Shown here: positions 1 to 8,591 of the stretch, piece after piece
Numbering within the stretch: the first letter of the stretch is position 1
Layout: the number at the start of each line of letters is the position of its first letter
Assembly: GCA_001487125.1 (NCBI GenBank)
Contig: LN913013.1
Span: 992,001 to 1,056,000, forward strand
Direction: 5' to 3'
Source of the DNA: Gabonibacter massiliensis
GTDB taxonomy: Bacteria; Bacteroidota; Bacteroidia; Bacteroidales; Marinifilaceae
Length of the DNA: 64,000 nucleotides
Program-made: the position numbers and the translations under genes
The notes under the pieces: model-generated
The model's input: the letters and a program-made list of their open reading frames with translations, nothing else
What the model was told of the DNA's origin: nothing
The model's database searches: none

Positions 1-477
1 ACAAACAGCATTTTGCAGTTAAAAGAATCCATTCGGGAATGCAACCAATGTCATAACATCACGGATCAGGAAACATGCGAAATCTGTGTCGATCCGCAAC
101 GGGACACCGGCACGATTTGCATCGTGGAAGACATCAGGGATCTGATGTCTATCGAAGCCACAGGACAATACCACGGTATTTACCACGTACTGGGAGGAAT
201 CATCTCTCCCATGGACGGCGTCGGACCGGCCGATTTACATATTGACACGTTAATTTCCCGGATATCAACCTCTCCGGTAAAAGAGATCATTTTCGCCTTG
301 CGAGCCACCATTGAAGGAGATACTACCGGTTACTATATCTACAAAAAACTACCCCGACGGGAAGAATTGATTATCAGCACCCTTTCCAAAGGAATCGCCG
401 TGGGAAACGATCTCGAATATACCGACGAACTCACTTTAGGACGTTCCATCATCAACCGGGTAGCGTTCAAAATCTGA
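1..477 (+). CDS. recR: Recombination mediator RecR, C-terminal part (5' end outside window)
   Basis: The frame is open from base 1, so the gene starts upstream of the window and the TTG near base 13 is not its start. About 158 residues are present. They contain a C4 zinc motif (CNQC, then CEIC 14 residues after the first Cys), followed by a Toprim domain with the IVED acidic motif and the segment GIYHVLGG, then the conserved GPADL and TTGYYI regions. RecR acts with RecO (and RecF) to load RecA on SSB-coated single-stranded DNA in gap repair. The visible domains match RecR in order and spacing. The N-terminal helix-hairpin-helix is off the window. Confidence 0.95.
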   Translation, partial: TNSILQLKESIRECNQCHNITDQETCEICVDPQRDTGTICIVEDIRDLMSIEATGQYHGIYHVLGGIISPMDGVGPADLHIDTLISRISTSPVKEIIFALRATIEGDTTGYYIYKKLPRREELIISTLSKGIAVGNDLEYTDELTLGRSIINRVAFKI

Positions 478-549
478 ACCCCGCACCTTTTATATCTCCA
501 TGCTCCGCCGTTTAATCAATAGGGTATCATGAAATACGGCTTCCCGGAA

Positions 550-1011
550 TTACATATCAAAGGCAAAAGGCAGTAATTGACTGGCTTTAACACTGATAGT
601 CGTTTTTCGTCCTATTAAAACAACGTCGAAGTCAGACCGGTATCGCTTTATCACTTCGGAGACCACTTGTCGGCAGGCTCCGCAGGGAGTTATAAACTCT
701 TCCAAAGGGACCCCTTTATTACAGGCCGCAACAGCCATGGCTTTTACTCCCACCTCTGGAAAGGAGGAACAGGCATAAAACAAAGCCGTACGCTCGGCGC
801 AGATTCCCGAGGGGAAAGCCGCATTTTCCTGATTCGAACCGCACACGATCTCCCCGTTATTCAGCAAAACAGCTGCTCCTACCGCAAATTCGGAGTATTT
901 ACAATAAGCATTACGCGTCATTTCAGAGGCAGCATGACATAACTCCTCATACTCTTCCGGGCAAGATTCTTTATATACCTTGTATTCTATCTTCAATTCC
1001 GCTTTTTCCAT
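550..1011 (-). CDS. cdd: Cytidine deaminase
   Basis: This 153-residue protein is the usual length for the homotetrameric Cdd class. It deaminates cytidine and deoxycytidine to uridine and deoxyuridine in pyrimidine salvage. The zinc site is visible: Cys71-Ala-Glu73 (Glu is the proton shuttle) and Pro-Cys110-Gly-Ala-Cys113. The reading frame is open to 1143, but the ATG at 1011 (Met-Glu-Lys-Ala) gives the normal family N-terminus, and the longer form would add a 44-residue low-complexity extension reaching into the divergent neighbour. It is divergent from the glucosaminidase gene, with only 48 bp between the two starts, so their promoters must share that gap. Confidence 0.93.
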   Translation of the reverse strand: MEKAELKIEYKVYKESCPEEYEELCHAASEMTRNAYCKYSEFAVGAAVLLNNGEIVCGSNQENAAFPSGICAERTALFYACSSFPEVGVKAMAVAACNKGVPLEEFITPCGACRQVVSEVIKRYRSDFDVVLIGRKTTISVKASQLLPFAFDM

Positions 1012-1059
1012 TCTGTTTTTTTTATTATTTTTACCGCCTAATATAAAACAATATATCCG

Positions 1060-1980
1060 ATGATGAACAAATTTTACTTTTTTTTCATTTTTTGCTTGGC
1101 TTGTTGCCAAGTAGCCGCGGCAAATCCGGATAGCAGACAACACTATATCAAAAAATACAAGGATCTCGCGATTCAGGAAATGGACCGTACCGGTATCCCC
1201 GCCAGTATTAAATTAGCTCAAGGAATATTGGAATCGGGTTGCGGCAGATCCGAGCTCTCTATAAATGCCAATAATCATTTCGGTATCAAATGCCATGACT
1301 GGAGCGGCCCCAGTTTTAAAAAAGACGATGACCGGAAAAACGAATGTTTCCGTAAATACAAAAGTCCGGAACAGTCATGGGTAGACCACAGTAACTTCCT
1401 GACTTCACGCTCGAGATACTCCTTTCTTTTCGAGCTTTCTAAAACGGACTACAAAGGATGGGCCAAAGGATTGAAAAAAGCAGGATATGCCACGGCACCG
1501 GATTATGCTCAAAAGCTGATCAGAATCATCGAGGAAGAAAAATTATTCATCTACGACCGCCCCGGGAAACGGGTAAAACCGATTCCCTACGAAATGAATT
1601 ACACCCTGAACGGGGGACCGGACTATCAACAACGAGTCGTGTATATCAACAACAGACCCTGTATCAAAATTAAGGAAGGGGACACGTTCGAAGCCATTGC
1701 CCGGTATTTCGGAATCCCGTTAAAACGGTTATTGGCTTACAACGACAAAAAGGAGACTTCCATTCGAACAGGTATGCATGTATTTCTAAAGCACAAGAGA
1801 AATAAAGCGCCTAAAGGCTATACCTTTCATAAAGTCAAAAAAGGAGATAGCATGTATATGATTTCTCAAATATACGGTATCAAATTGAATCGGTTACTTC
1901 GATATAATTTTATGGAAAACGGAGGCCAGCCTCAAATCGGCGAAATGATATCTCTAAGAGGTTATTCTCAACTCTATTGA
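1060..1980 (+). CDS. Exported glucosaminidase (GH73-like) with two LysM domains
   Basis: This 306-residue protein has a signal peptide at about 1-21. A glucosaminidase domain at about 28-165 carries the segment QGILESGCGRSEL, in which Glu58 is the likely catalytic acid, and NNHFGIKC. Two LysM peptidoglycan-binding modules follow at about 205-245 and 255-300. Family members cleave the GlcNAc-MurNAc bond in peptidoglycan, so this is probably a periplasmic cell-wall hydrolase used in wall remodelling. The start is the first ATG of an ATGATG pair. The following DUF4199 gene begins within about 9 bp of the stop, so the two are probably cotranscribed. Confidence 0.9.
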   Translation: MMNKFYFFFIFCLACCQVAAANPDSRQHYIKKYKDLAIQEMDRTGIPASIKLAQGILESGCGRSELSINANNHFGIKCHDWSGPSFKKDDDRKNECFRKYKSPEQSWVDHSNFLTSRSRYSFLFELSKTDYKGWAKGLKKAGYATAPDYAQKLIRIIEEEKLFIYDRPGKRVKPIPYEMNYTLNGGPDYQQRVVYINNRPCIKIKEGDTFEAIARYFGIPLKRLLAYNDKKETSIRTGMHVFLKHKRNKAPKGYTFHKVKKGDSMYMISQIYGIKLNRLLRYNFMENGGQPQIGEMISLRGYSQLY

Positions 1981-1988
1981 TCGTCATA

Positions 1989-2510
1989 ATGAAAAAAACA
2001 ACAAGTGAATTTTTACTCTACAATAGTATCTTCGGTCTATTTGTCGGCGGAAGTTATATCGTAGCTTCTTTAGTGTTCTTCTGGAGCGGGAAAAATATCT
2101 CACTGAACCCGCAACTGAACAACATCATTTTAATGCTAACGATTGCCGGTATTTTTTTAGGAATAAAAAAATTCCGGGACGACCATTTAGAAGGAATCAT
2201 CTCTTACGGAAAATCCTTCTCGACCGGAATATATATCCTAACGATTGCCTCTTTTCTCTATGCCTTATACATCTTTATTTTTTACACGAGTGATCCCGAT
2301 CTGATGGAGCAATTCAAAAAAGTAATGCTCTCCATCCTAAAACAAATATACGGGAACACGCCTCTTTACGAAACGTTTGAAAAAAGTATTCAATCTTTTT
2401 TGTATCCCGCCAGTATCGCTGTCGGAGAGTTCCTGAACAAACTATTTTTCGGTATCATTCTCACGCTATTTTTAGCCGGGATTTTACGCAAACGCGTTTC
2501 TCGTTATTAA
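1989..2510 (+). CDS. DUF4199 family membrane protein
   Basis: This 173-residue integral membrane protein has predicted helices near 12-35, 45-60, 78-100 and 145-168, matching the DUF4199 family of Bacteroidota. Its function is unknown. I chose the ATG at 1989 (Met-Lys-Lys-Thr); an in-frame TTG at 1977 would overlap the preceding stop. A glycosyltransferase gene starts 16 bp after the stop. DUF4199 genes commonly sit beside a family-2 glycosyltransferase in this phylum, so a shared role in envelope or lipid-linked sugar metabolism is plausible but inferred. Confidence 0.8.
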   Translation: MKKTTSEFLLYNSIFGLFVGGSYIVASLVFFWSGKNISLNPQLNNIILMLTIAGIFLGIKKFRDDHLEGIISYGKSFSTGIYILTIASFLYALYIFIFYTSDPDLMEQFKKVMLSILKQIYGNTPLYETFEKSIQSFLYPASIAVGEFLNKLFFGIILTLFLAGILRKRVSRY

Positions 2511-2526
2511 CATTAATACAATAACC

Positions 2527-3474
2527 ATGGATTTATCTGTTGTCATTCCTTTATATAACGAAGAAGAATCATTACCCGAACTTATAACATGGGTCAACCG
2601 GGTCATGGAAGAGAATCATTTCAGCTATGAAATCATTTTAGTCGACGATGGCAGCAACGATGGTTCCTGGAAGGTGATCGAAGAACTATCCCGGAAAGAT
2701 TCCCGCGTGCACGGAATCAAATTCAGAAGAAATTACGGGAAGTCCGCCGCCTTGCATTGCGGTTTCGAAGATGCCCGGGGAGACGTGGTCATTACCATGG
2801 ATGCCGATCTTCAGGATAGTCCGGACGAAATACCCGAGCTTTATCGTATGATCACGGAAGAGGATTTCGATTTGGTATCCGGCTGGAAAAAGAAAAGATA
2901 CGATCCGATCACGAAAACCATACCGACAAAGATATACAATGCAACAGCCCGGAAATTTTCAGGAATATATCTGCATGATTTCAATTGCGGACTAAAGGCA
3001 TATAAAAATAACGTGGTGAAAAACATAGAGGTATACGGTGAAATGCACCGCTATATTCCCATTTTAGCGAAACAAGCCGGATTCACCCGTATCGGAGAAA
3101 AAGTGGTCCACCATCAGGCGCGAAAATACGGAGTGACCAAATTCGGTCTCAATCGTTTCATCAACGGCTTCTTAGACTTATTATCCGTAACCTTTATCAC
3201 GCGATTCGCCAAAAAACCGATGCACCTTTTCGGGGCATTGGGGACCGTTTTGTTTATCATCGGTTTTTTTGCGGCCGGATGGTTGGGGATAGAGAAGCTG
3301 ATAGCATTAAGCAAAGAGATAAAAGCTCCTCTTGTTACCCATAATCCCTACTTTTATATCGCTCTGACCTGTATGATTCTCGGAACCCAGTTGTTTTTAG
3401 CCGGATTTTTAGCCGAATTGATCTCCAGAAGCGCCAATGACAGAAATGTATACAGAATAGAGAAAAAAATATAA
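2527..3474 (+). CDS. Family 2 glycosyltransferase (DPM1/GtrB-like), membrane anchored
   Basis: This 315-residue protein has an N-terminal GT-A domain: VVIPLYNEE at the start, VDDGSNDGS near residue 40, and the metal-binding MDADLQD near 95. The C-terminal third carries two hydrophobic segments (about 235-260 and 275-300). This architecture is that of polyprenyl-phosphate sugar synthases such as dolichol-phosphate mannose synthase and GtrB, which move a sugar from a nucleotide donor onto a lipid phosphate at the inner membrane. The exact sugar cannot be read from sequence. It follows the DUF4199 gene closely and probably shares its transcript. Confidence 0.88.
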   Translation: MDLSVVIPLYNEEESLPELITWVNRVMEENHFSYEIILVDDGSNDGSWKVIEELSRKDSRVHGIKFRRNYGKSAALHCGFEDARGDVVITMDADLQDSPDEIPELYRMITEEDFDLVSGWKKKRYDPITKTIPTKIYNATARKFSGIYLHDFNCGLKAYKNNVVKNIEVYGEMHRYIPILAKQAGFTRIGEKVVHHQARKYGVTKFGLNRFINGFLDLLSVTFITRFAKKPMHLFGALGTVLFIIGFFAAGWLGIEKLIALSKEIKAPLVTHNPYFYIALTCMILGTQLFLAGFLAELISRSANDRNVYRIEKKI

Positions 3475-3494
3475 AGAAATTCCAAATTTTATCC

Positions 3495-3502
3495 TACTTT
3501 TG
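3495..3502 (+). promoter_or_regulatory. Putative -7 box (TACTTTTG) for the MFS gene
   Basis: The octamer matches the Bacteroidota -7 consensus TAnnTTTG and lies 40 bp before the MFS start codon. I see no convincing TTTG box about 20 bp upstream, so confidence is moderate. Confidence 0.4.
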
Positions 3503-3542
3503 GACGGTGTATGTGCAAATTTTAATTTATAAATAAAATATC

Positions 3543-4940
3543 ATGACTGAAAAGATTCAACAAACCCTTAGGGACTCCAAAGCTGCCAGATGGACAGCCT
3601 TGATCCTTATTGCATCGACCATGTTTTTTGCGTACATGTTTGTAGATGTTTTATCCCCATTACAAACCTTATTGGAGACGGAACGCGGATGGAGTCCGGA
3701 CGTATTCGGAATGGAAGAAGGTTCCGAATTTTTCTTAAACGTTTTTTTCTTCTTCCTCATTTTCGCGGGTATCATCCTCGATAAGATGGGTGTTCGTTTT
3801 ACGGGACTTCTCTCGGCTTCTCTAATGGTTATCGGAGGATCCATAAAACTATACGCCATCACCGAATACTTTAACAACGGCGGTGTAGGGTATGAATTTT
3901 TCAACTCTTTCTGGACAAGCGTTCCCGCCAGTGCTAAAGTCGCTTCCATCGGATTCGCCATATTCGGTTGCGGTACGGAGATGGCCGGTATCACCGTATC
4001 AAAAGCGATCGTAAAATGGTTTACCGGAAAAGAATTGGCGTTAGCCATGGGTCTGGAAATGGCCATAGCCCGTTTAGGGGTATTTGCCGTATTCCGTATC
4101 TCCCCGCTATTGGCCGGAAGTATCAATCCGGACATCGTAACCCCGGTTGCCGTGTGCTGTACCTTACTTTGTATCGGTCTGCTGACTTTCTTGGTTTACG
4201 TATTCATGGATAAGAAACTGGATAAACAAATCGGTGAGATGAGCACGGAACCGGAAGATCCTTTCCATATCAGCGACATCGGGAAATTATTTACCAGCAA
4301 AACATTCCTTATCGTTGCCTTCTTATGCGTGCTCTATTACTCGGCTATCTTCCCGTTCCAGAAATTCGCAACGGGTATGTTGGAAAGCCGTTTAGGACTC
4401 AGCGCAACCGATGCGGCAGCCGTATTCTCCTGGTTCCCGATCGGGGCCATGGTTCTGACTCCCCTGTTAGGTGCCTATCTGGATCATAAAGGTAAAGGAG
4501 CAACCATGTTAATCATAGGAGCTCTCTTGATGTGCGGTTGTCACCTGATCTTCGCGTTAGCACCATTGAATCATTTTATCGCTTACGTGGCCATCGTTAT
4601 TTTAGGAATCTCTTTCTCTTTGGTTCCGGCAGCCTTATGGCCCTCCGTTCCCAAATTAGTAGAAAACAGATACTTAGGATCGGCTTATTCCGTTATTTTC
4701 TGGATTCAGAATATCGGTCTGTTGTCTTTCCCTATCCTTATCGGATGGTCTTTAAAAGCAAGTAACCCGGGTGTTTCCGAACAGATTAAAGCCGGAGTCG
4801 AAGGTGTAAGCTATAACTATACCGTTCCGATGTTGATTTTCGCCAGTTTGGGCGTTTTGGCTTTCCTTTTAGGTTTATGGCTAAAAGCCGAAGACAAGAA
4901 AAAAGGATACGGTTTGGAATTACCGAATATCGAAAAATAA
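3543..4940 (+). CDS. Major facilitator superfamily transporter
   Basis: This 465-residue protein has about 12 hydrophobic segments in two halves separated by a charged cytoplasmic loop near residues 225-250, the normal MFS layout. The first helix begins near residue 17, and the segment LDKMGVRF (about 80) corresponds to the MFS loop 2-3 motif. The second half has a similar LDHKGKG loop. It moves a small solute across the inner membrane, but I cannot name the substrate. It stands alone between a promoter-like box and a hairpin terminator, so it is probably a single-gene transcript. Confidence 0.85.
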   Translation: MTEKIQQTLRDSKAARWTALILIASTMFFAYMFVDVLSPLQTLLETERGWSPDVFGMEEGSEFFLNVFFFFLIFAGIILDKMGVRFTGLLSASLMVIGGSIKLYAITEYFNNGGVGYEFFNSFWTSVPASAKVASIGFAIFGCGTEMAGITVSKAIVKWFTGKELALAMGLEMAIARLGVFAVFRISPLLAGSINPDIVTPVAVCCTLLCIGLLTFLVYVFMDKKLDKQIGEMSTEPEDPFHISDIGKLFTSKTFLIVAFLCVLYYSAIFPFQKFATGMLESRLGLSATDAAAVFSWFPIGAMVLTPLLGAYLDHKGKGATMLIIGALLMCGCHLIFALAPLNHFIAYVAIVILGISFSLVPAALWPSVPKLVENRYLGSAYSVIFWIQNIGLLSFPILIGWSLKASNPGVSEQIKAGVEGVSYNYTVPMLIFASLGVLAFLLGLWLKAEDKKKGYGLELPNIEK

Positions 4941-4963
4941 AATCATTTATCAAATTATCGCTA

Positions 4964-4995
4964 AACGGGTGTTTCACTTTGTCGAAACACCCGTT
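4964..4995 (+). terminator. Hairpin terminator after the MFS gene
   Basis: A perfect 12-bp stem, AACGGGTGTTTC with GAAACACCCGTT, encloses an 8-nt loop 23 bp after the MFS stop codon. The downstream tract is not a clean T-run, so termination efficiency is uncertain. Confidence 0.7.
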
Positions 4996-5030
4996 CGTAT
5001 TATACGGTAGTATTATACCAAAATAAAAAC

Positions 5031-5038
5031 TATTTTTG
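5031..5038 (+). promoter_or_regulatory. Putative -7 box (TATTTTTG) for the FabK-like gene and M16 pair
   Basis: The octamer matches TAnnTTTG, lies between the upstream terminator and the start at 5085, and would give a leader of about 40 nt. No clear upstream TTTG box is seen at the usual distance. Confidence 0.45.
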
Positions 5039-5084
5039 CATGCATACGATATGAATAGATAAAACCAAAAATAAAGAATAAAAC

Positions 5085-6032
5085 ATGGCAAACAGAATAA
5101 CGACTCTCTTCGACATAAAATACCCGATCATTCAGGGCGGTATGGTATGGTGCAGCGGATGGAAGCTGGCCTCCGCCGTAAGCAACAATGGCGGATTAGG
5201 TCTGCTCGGAGCGGGTTCCATGCATCCGGAAACTCTCTTGGAACACATACGCAAAATGAAACAAGCCACGGACAAACCTTGGGGTATCAATATCCCTTTG
5301 CTCTATCCGGAAATGGAGAAACTCATCGATCTTATCATTAAGGAAGAGGTAAAGATCATTTTTACCTCTGCCGGAAGTCCTAAAAAGTGGACTCCCTTAT
5401 TGAAATCTCACGGGATCACGGTTGTCCACGTTGTCAGTAGTGCCGTTTTCGCCCGGAAAAGCGAAGAGGCCGGAGTGGATGCAGTCGTGGCGGAAGGGTT
5501 TGAGGCCGGAGGACATAACGGACGGGAAGAGACTACCACTTTGACCCTAATACCTAACGTGGTTAAACATTGTTCTCTTCCGGTCATTGCAGCAGGCGGC
5601 ATCTCCTCCGGAGAGTCAATGCTGGCCGCAATGGTTTTAGGAGCTGAAGGAGTACAAATCGGCAGTCGTTTTGCCGTGGCCGCAGAATCTTCGGCCCACG
5701 TGAATTTCAAACAGAAAGTTTACGAACTCGAAGAAGGCGATACCATGCTGGCATTAAAAAAATTAGCTCCTACCCGCCTGATAAAGAATGCATTTTACGA
5801 ACACATCAAAGAACTGGAAGATAAAGGAGCCGATGCCGAAACATTGAAAACGGTTTTAGGAAAAGGCCGGGCTAAAAAAGGTATTTTCGAAGGAGATATG
5901 GAAGAAGGAGAACTGGAAATAGGTCAAATCTCTTCCATGCTACAACGGGAAGAGAGTGCGGAAAACATTATTACCGATATCGTTACCGCCTACGAACAAG
6001 CATTGAAAAATATAGAAAAACTATCTATTTAA
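5085..6032 (+). CDS. FabK/nitronate monooxygenase-family FMN oxidoreductase
   Basis: This 315-residue TIM-barrel flavoprotein has the family's N-terminal PIIQGGM(V)W segment, VVAEGFEAGGHNG near 140 (His of the AGGH motif), PVIAAGGIS near 170, and GAEGVQIGSRF near 190, all typical of enoyl-ACP reductase II (FabK) and the related 2-nitropropane dioxygenase/nitronate monooxygenases. The first would reduce enoyl-ACP in fatty-acid synthesis; the second oxidises nitronates. Sequence alone does not separate them, and no other fab genes are adjacent. The gene leads a run of three same-strand genes with the two M16 proteases, at gaps of 17 and 34 bp. Confidence 0.85.
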   Translation: MANRITTLFDIKYPIIQGGMVWCSGWKLASAVSNNGGLGLLGAGSMHPETLLEHIRKMKQATDKPWGINIPLLYPEMEKLIDLIIKEEVKIIFTSAGSPKKWTPLLKSHGITVVHVVSSAVFARKSEEAGVDAVVAEGFEAGGHNGREETTTLTLIPNVVKHCSLPVIAAGGISSGESMLAAMVLGAEGVQIGSRFAVAAESSAHVNFKQKVYELEEGDTMLALKKLAPTRLIKNAFYEHIKELEDKGADAETLKTVLGKGRAKKGIFEGDMEEGELEIGQISSMLQREESAENIITDIVTAYEQALKNIEKLSI

Positions 6033-6049
6033 TACGCGACAGAAAAACG

Positions 6050-7285
6050 ATGATTCACTATTCCCGACATATATTGGATAACGGACTGACGGTTATCTGT
6101 AACACGGATACCGGAACTCCTTTCGTTTCCGTAAACATACTGTATAAAGTTGGTGCAAAAGATGAAGATCCGAACAGAACCGGATTCGCCCATCTTTTCG
6201 AACACCTGATGTTCGGCGGATCCGCTCACGTTCCCGATTACGACTATCATGTGCAGAAAGCCGGAGGAGACAGTAACGCATTCACCAATAACGACTATAC
6301 CAATTATTACATCACCATCCCTGCAGCCAACATAGAAACAGCCCTTTGGCTGGAATCGGACCGGATGCTCAGTCTTAACTTTTCCCAAAAATCCCTCGAC
6401 GCACAACGAAACGTGGTAATCGAAGAATTCAAACAACGTTACCTGAATAATCCTTACGGGGACATTTGGCTGAAATTGAGACCATTGGCTTACAAATTCC
6501 ATCCTTACCGATGGCCTACCATAGGTAAAAAAATCGAACACATCGAAGAGGCGACTTTAGCAGAGGTCGAAGATTTCTTCCATCGTTTCTACGCTCCGGA
6601 CAACGCCATTATCAGTATCAGCGGAAATATAAAAGAATCTCGGGCTTTGGAGTTGGTGAAGCAATGGTTCGGAGATATCCCTCCCTCCCATACCGTAAAA
6701 AACAGGATATCTCCGGAACCCGAACAGACGGAAGCCCGGCAATTGATCTGCGAGCACAATAAAGTTCCCGCGGATGCCCTGTATAAGGTATTCCACATGG
6801 GCGACCGCTATTCGGATAATTTTTACGCCTGTGATATTATTTCGGATATCCTGTCCAACGGACAATCCTCCCGTCTATACGTCAACTTAATAAAAAACAG
6901 CAAGCTTTTTTCAGAAATAGATGCTTACGTGACAGGCGACATGGATCCCGGTCTCTTCATCTTTTCCGGAAAACTATCGGAGGGCGTGAAAATCGAAGAG
7001 GGAGAACAGGCCATTCAAAACGAGATCGATCGTTTTATTCAGGAGAACGTATCGGAAAGAGAGCTTCAGAAAGTCATCAATAAGACCGATGCCCGTATCT
7101 CTTACAGCGAAATCAACTACCAGGGGAAGTCTGCCAATTTGGCATTTTTCGAGTACCTCGGAGATATCGACCTGATCAATACAGAGCGCAACCGGTATAT
7201 AAAAATAACCCGGGAAATGATAAAAAATACGGCGCAACAGCTATTTACGCCTGCAAACAGTTCTACCCTATGGTACCTGAAATAA
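6050..7285 (+). CDS. M16 family zinc metallopeptidase, catalytic member
   Basis: This 411-residue protein carries the inverted zinc motif HxxEH as His48-Leu-Phe-Glu51-His52 and a distal glutamate pair near 125-126 (NVVIEE) that supplies the third ligand. It lacks a recognisable signal peptide. M16 enzymes degrade or process peptides inside a clam-shell chamber made of two half-domains. The next gene encodes a related protein without the zinc site, so the two probably form the usual active/inactive heterodimer. The specific substrate is unknown. Confidence 0.9.
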   Translation: MIHYSRHILDNGLTVICNTDTGTPFVSVNILYKVGAKDEDPNRTGFAHLFEHLMFGGSAHVPDYDYHVQKAGGDSNAFTNNDYTNYYITIPAANIETALWLESDRMLSLNFSQKSLDAQRNVVIEEFKQRYLNNPYGDIWLKLRPLAYKFHPYRWPTIGKKIEHIEEATLAEVEDFFHRFYAPDNAIISISGNIKESRALELVKQWFGDIPPSHTVKNRISPEPEQTEARQLICEHNKVPADALYKVFHMGDRYSDNFYACDIISDILSNGQSSRLYVNLIKNSKLFSEIDAYVTGDMDPGLFIFSGKLSEGVKIEEGEQAIQNEIDRFIQENVSERELQKVINKTDARISYSEINYQGKSANLAFFEYLGDIDLINTERNRYIKITREMIKNTAQQLFTPANSSTLWYLK

Positions 7286-7319
7286 AATACAGAACAATCA
7301 TCTATACAATTCAATTCGT

Positions 7320-8591
7320 ATGAACCGTAACCAACCTCCCCAACTGGAAGCCCTGACCAAACCTTCCGTCCTGAATTATCAAAAAAGAATCCTCTCCAAC
7401 GGAGTAGAAATCATTTACATGAATGACCCTCAACAAGAGGTATTCAAAATGGATGTCGTTCTACCTGTCGGGGCTTATTACCAACCCCGACCGATTATCG
7501 CTTCCACTATGCTCCATTTGTTAAACGAAGGAACTCGCTCCCATTCTTCCGAAATGATAGCCGAATTTTTCGACTATCACGGGGCTTACGTAGATTACAA
7601 CTGCGGATTGCATAAATCGGAAATCAGCCTGATCTCCTTAAACAAATACGCGGACAAGACCATCGGGATGGTAGCCGAGATGATTGCTGAGAGTACCTTC
7701 CCGGAACACGAATTGGAAGTCTACCTTCGCAACAAAAAGCAACAATATTTAGTCAACTTGGAAAAAACCTCCTATCTGGCTCGTATGGAGTTTCTTCGCT
7801 TGTTTTTCGGAGAACAACATCCTTACGCTAATCATTTTACCCGAGAAGATTTCGACCAAGTGACCCGCCCCCGGCTCTTGGATTTTTATCAAAAACGGGT
7901 AAGTGCCCTGAACTGCCGTATTTTTCTTTCCGGCAATGTGAACGAATCCGTCCTACAAGAGGTCGGGAAACGATTCTCCACACTACGATCTACCGTACCA
8001 GAGAAAGAACCGACATACGACATCAAGCGGCAACCGGCCGGACAATACCGTATCCATAAACCGGATGCCGTACAAACCAGTATCCGGGTCGGCAAAAAAG
8101 GGGTCAGGCTCACGGAAGAAGATTATACCGATTTTCAGTTACTCAACATGGTTTTAGGGGGGTATTTCGGTTCCCGTCTGATGTCGAATATCCGGGAAGA
8201 AAAAGGCTTTACCTACGGCATCGGTTCATTTAATGTCAGTATGAAAAACGCCGCTTACTGGAATATCGCCACCGATGTCAATGCCGATCACGCGGAAGCC
8301 ACAATCTCCGAAATCCGTAAAGAGATACTCCGTTTACAACAAGAGCCGATTCCGGCCGAAGAATTGGATCTTGTTAAAAGTTATTTTCACGGGGAGCTGC
8401 TTCGGGAATTAGACGGTGTTTTCGCCCAATCCGATGCCCTGAAACACAAATTGAATTACGATACGGACAATACTTTTTACTTGAGAATGATCGACCGTAT
8501 GAAAAAATGCACCTCGGAGGACCTTCTTCAAGCAGCCCGGAAACACCTGAATATAGAAGAGATGTATTTCGTCGAAGCGGGTAAAGGTTAA
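7320..8591 (+). CDS. M16 family peptidase-like protein, non-catalytic partner
   Basis: This 423-residue M16-fold protein has no HxxEH: the equivalent stretch reads MLHLLNEGT. It keeps the C-terminal substrate-binding Arg/Tyr region (GSRLMSNIREEKGFTYG, about 283-299) that complements the zinc half in heterodimeric M16 proteases such as mitochondrial MPP-type pairs. It therefore most likely pairs with the protein encoded 34 bp upstream. Its stop codon overlaps by 4 bp the 3' end of the convergent minus-strand gene that follows. Confidence 0.88.
   Translation: MNRNQPPQLEALTKPSVLNYQKRILSNGVEIIYMNDPQQEVFKMDVVLPVGAYYQPRPIIASTMLHLLNEGTRSHSSEMIAEFFDYHGAYVDYNCGLHKSEISLISLNKYADKTIGMVAEMIAESTFPEHELEVYLRNKKQQYLVNLEKTSYLARMEFLRLFFGEQHPYANHFTREDFDQVTRPRLLDFYQKRVSALNCRIFLSGNVNESVLQEVGKRFSTLRSTVPEKEPTYDIKRQPAGQYRIHKPDAVQTSIRVGKKGVRLTEEDYTDFQLLNMVLGGYFGSRLMSNIREEKGFTYGIGSFNVSMKNAAYWNIATDVNADHAEATISEIRKEILRLQQEPIPAEELDLVKSYFHGELLRELDGVFAQSDALKHKLNYDTDNTFYLRMIDRMKKCTSEDLLQAARKHLNIEEMYFVEAGKG

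Noticed and set aside
667-942. Plus-strand frame inside cytidine deaminase
   Set aside because: Antisense shadow of a gene with intact zinc motifs.
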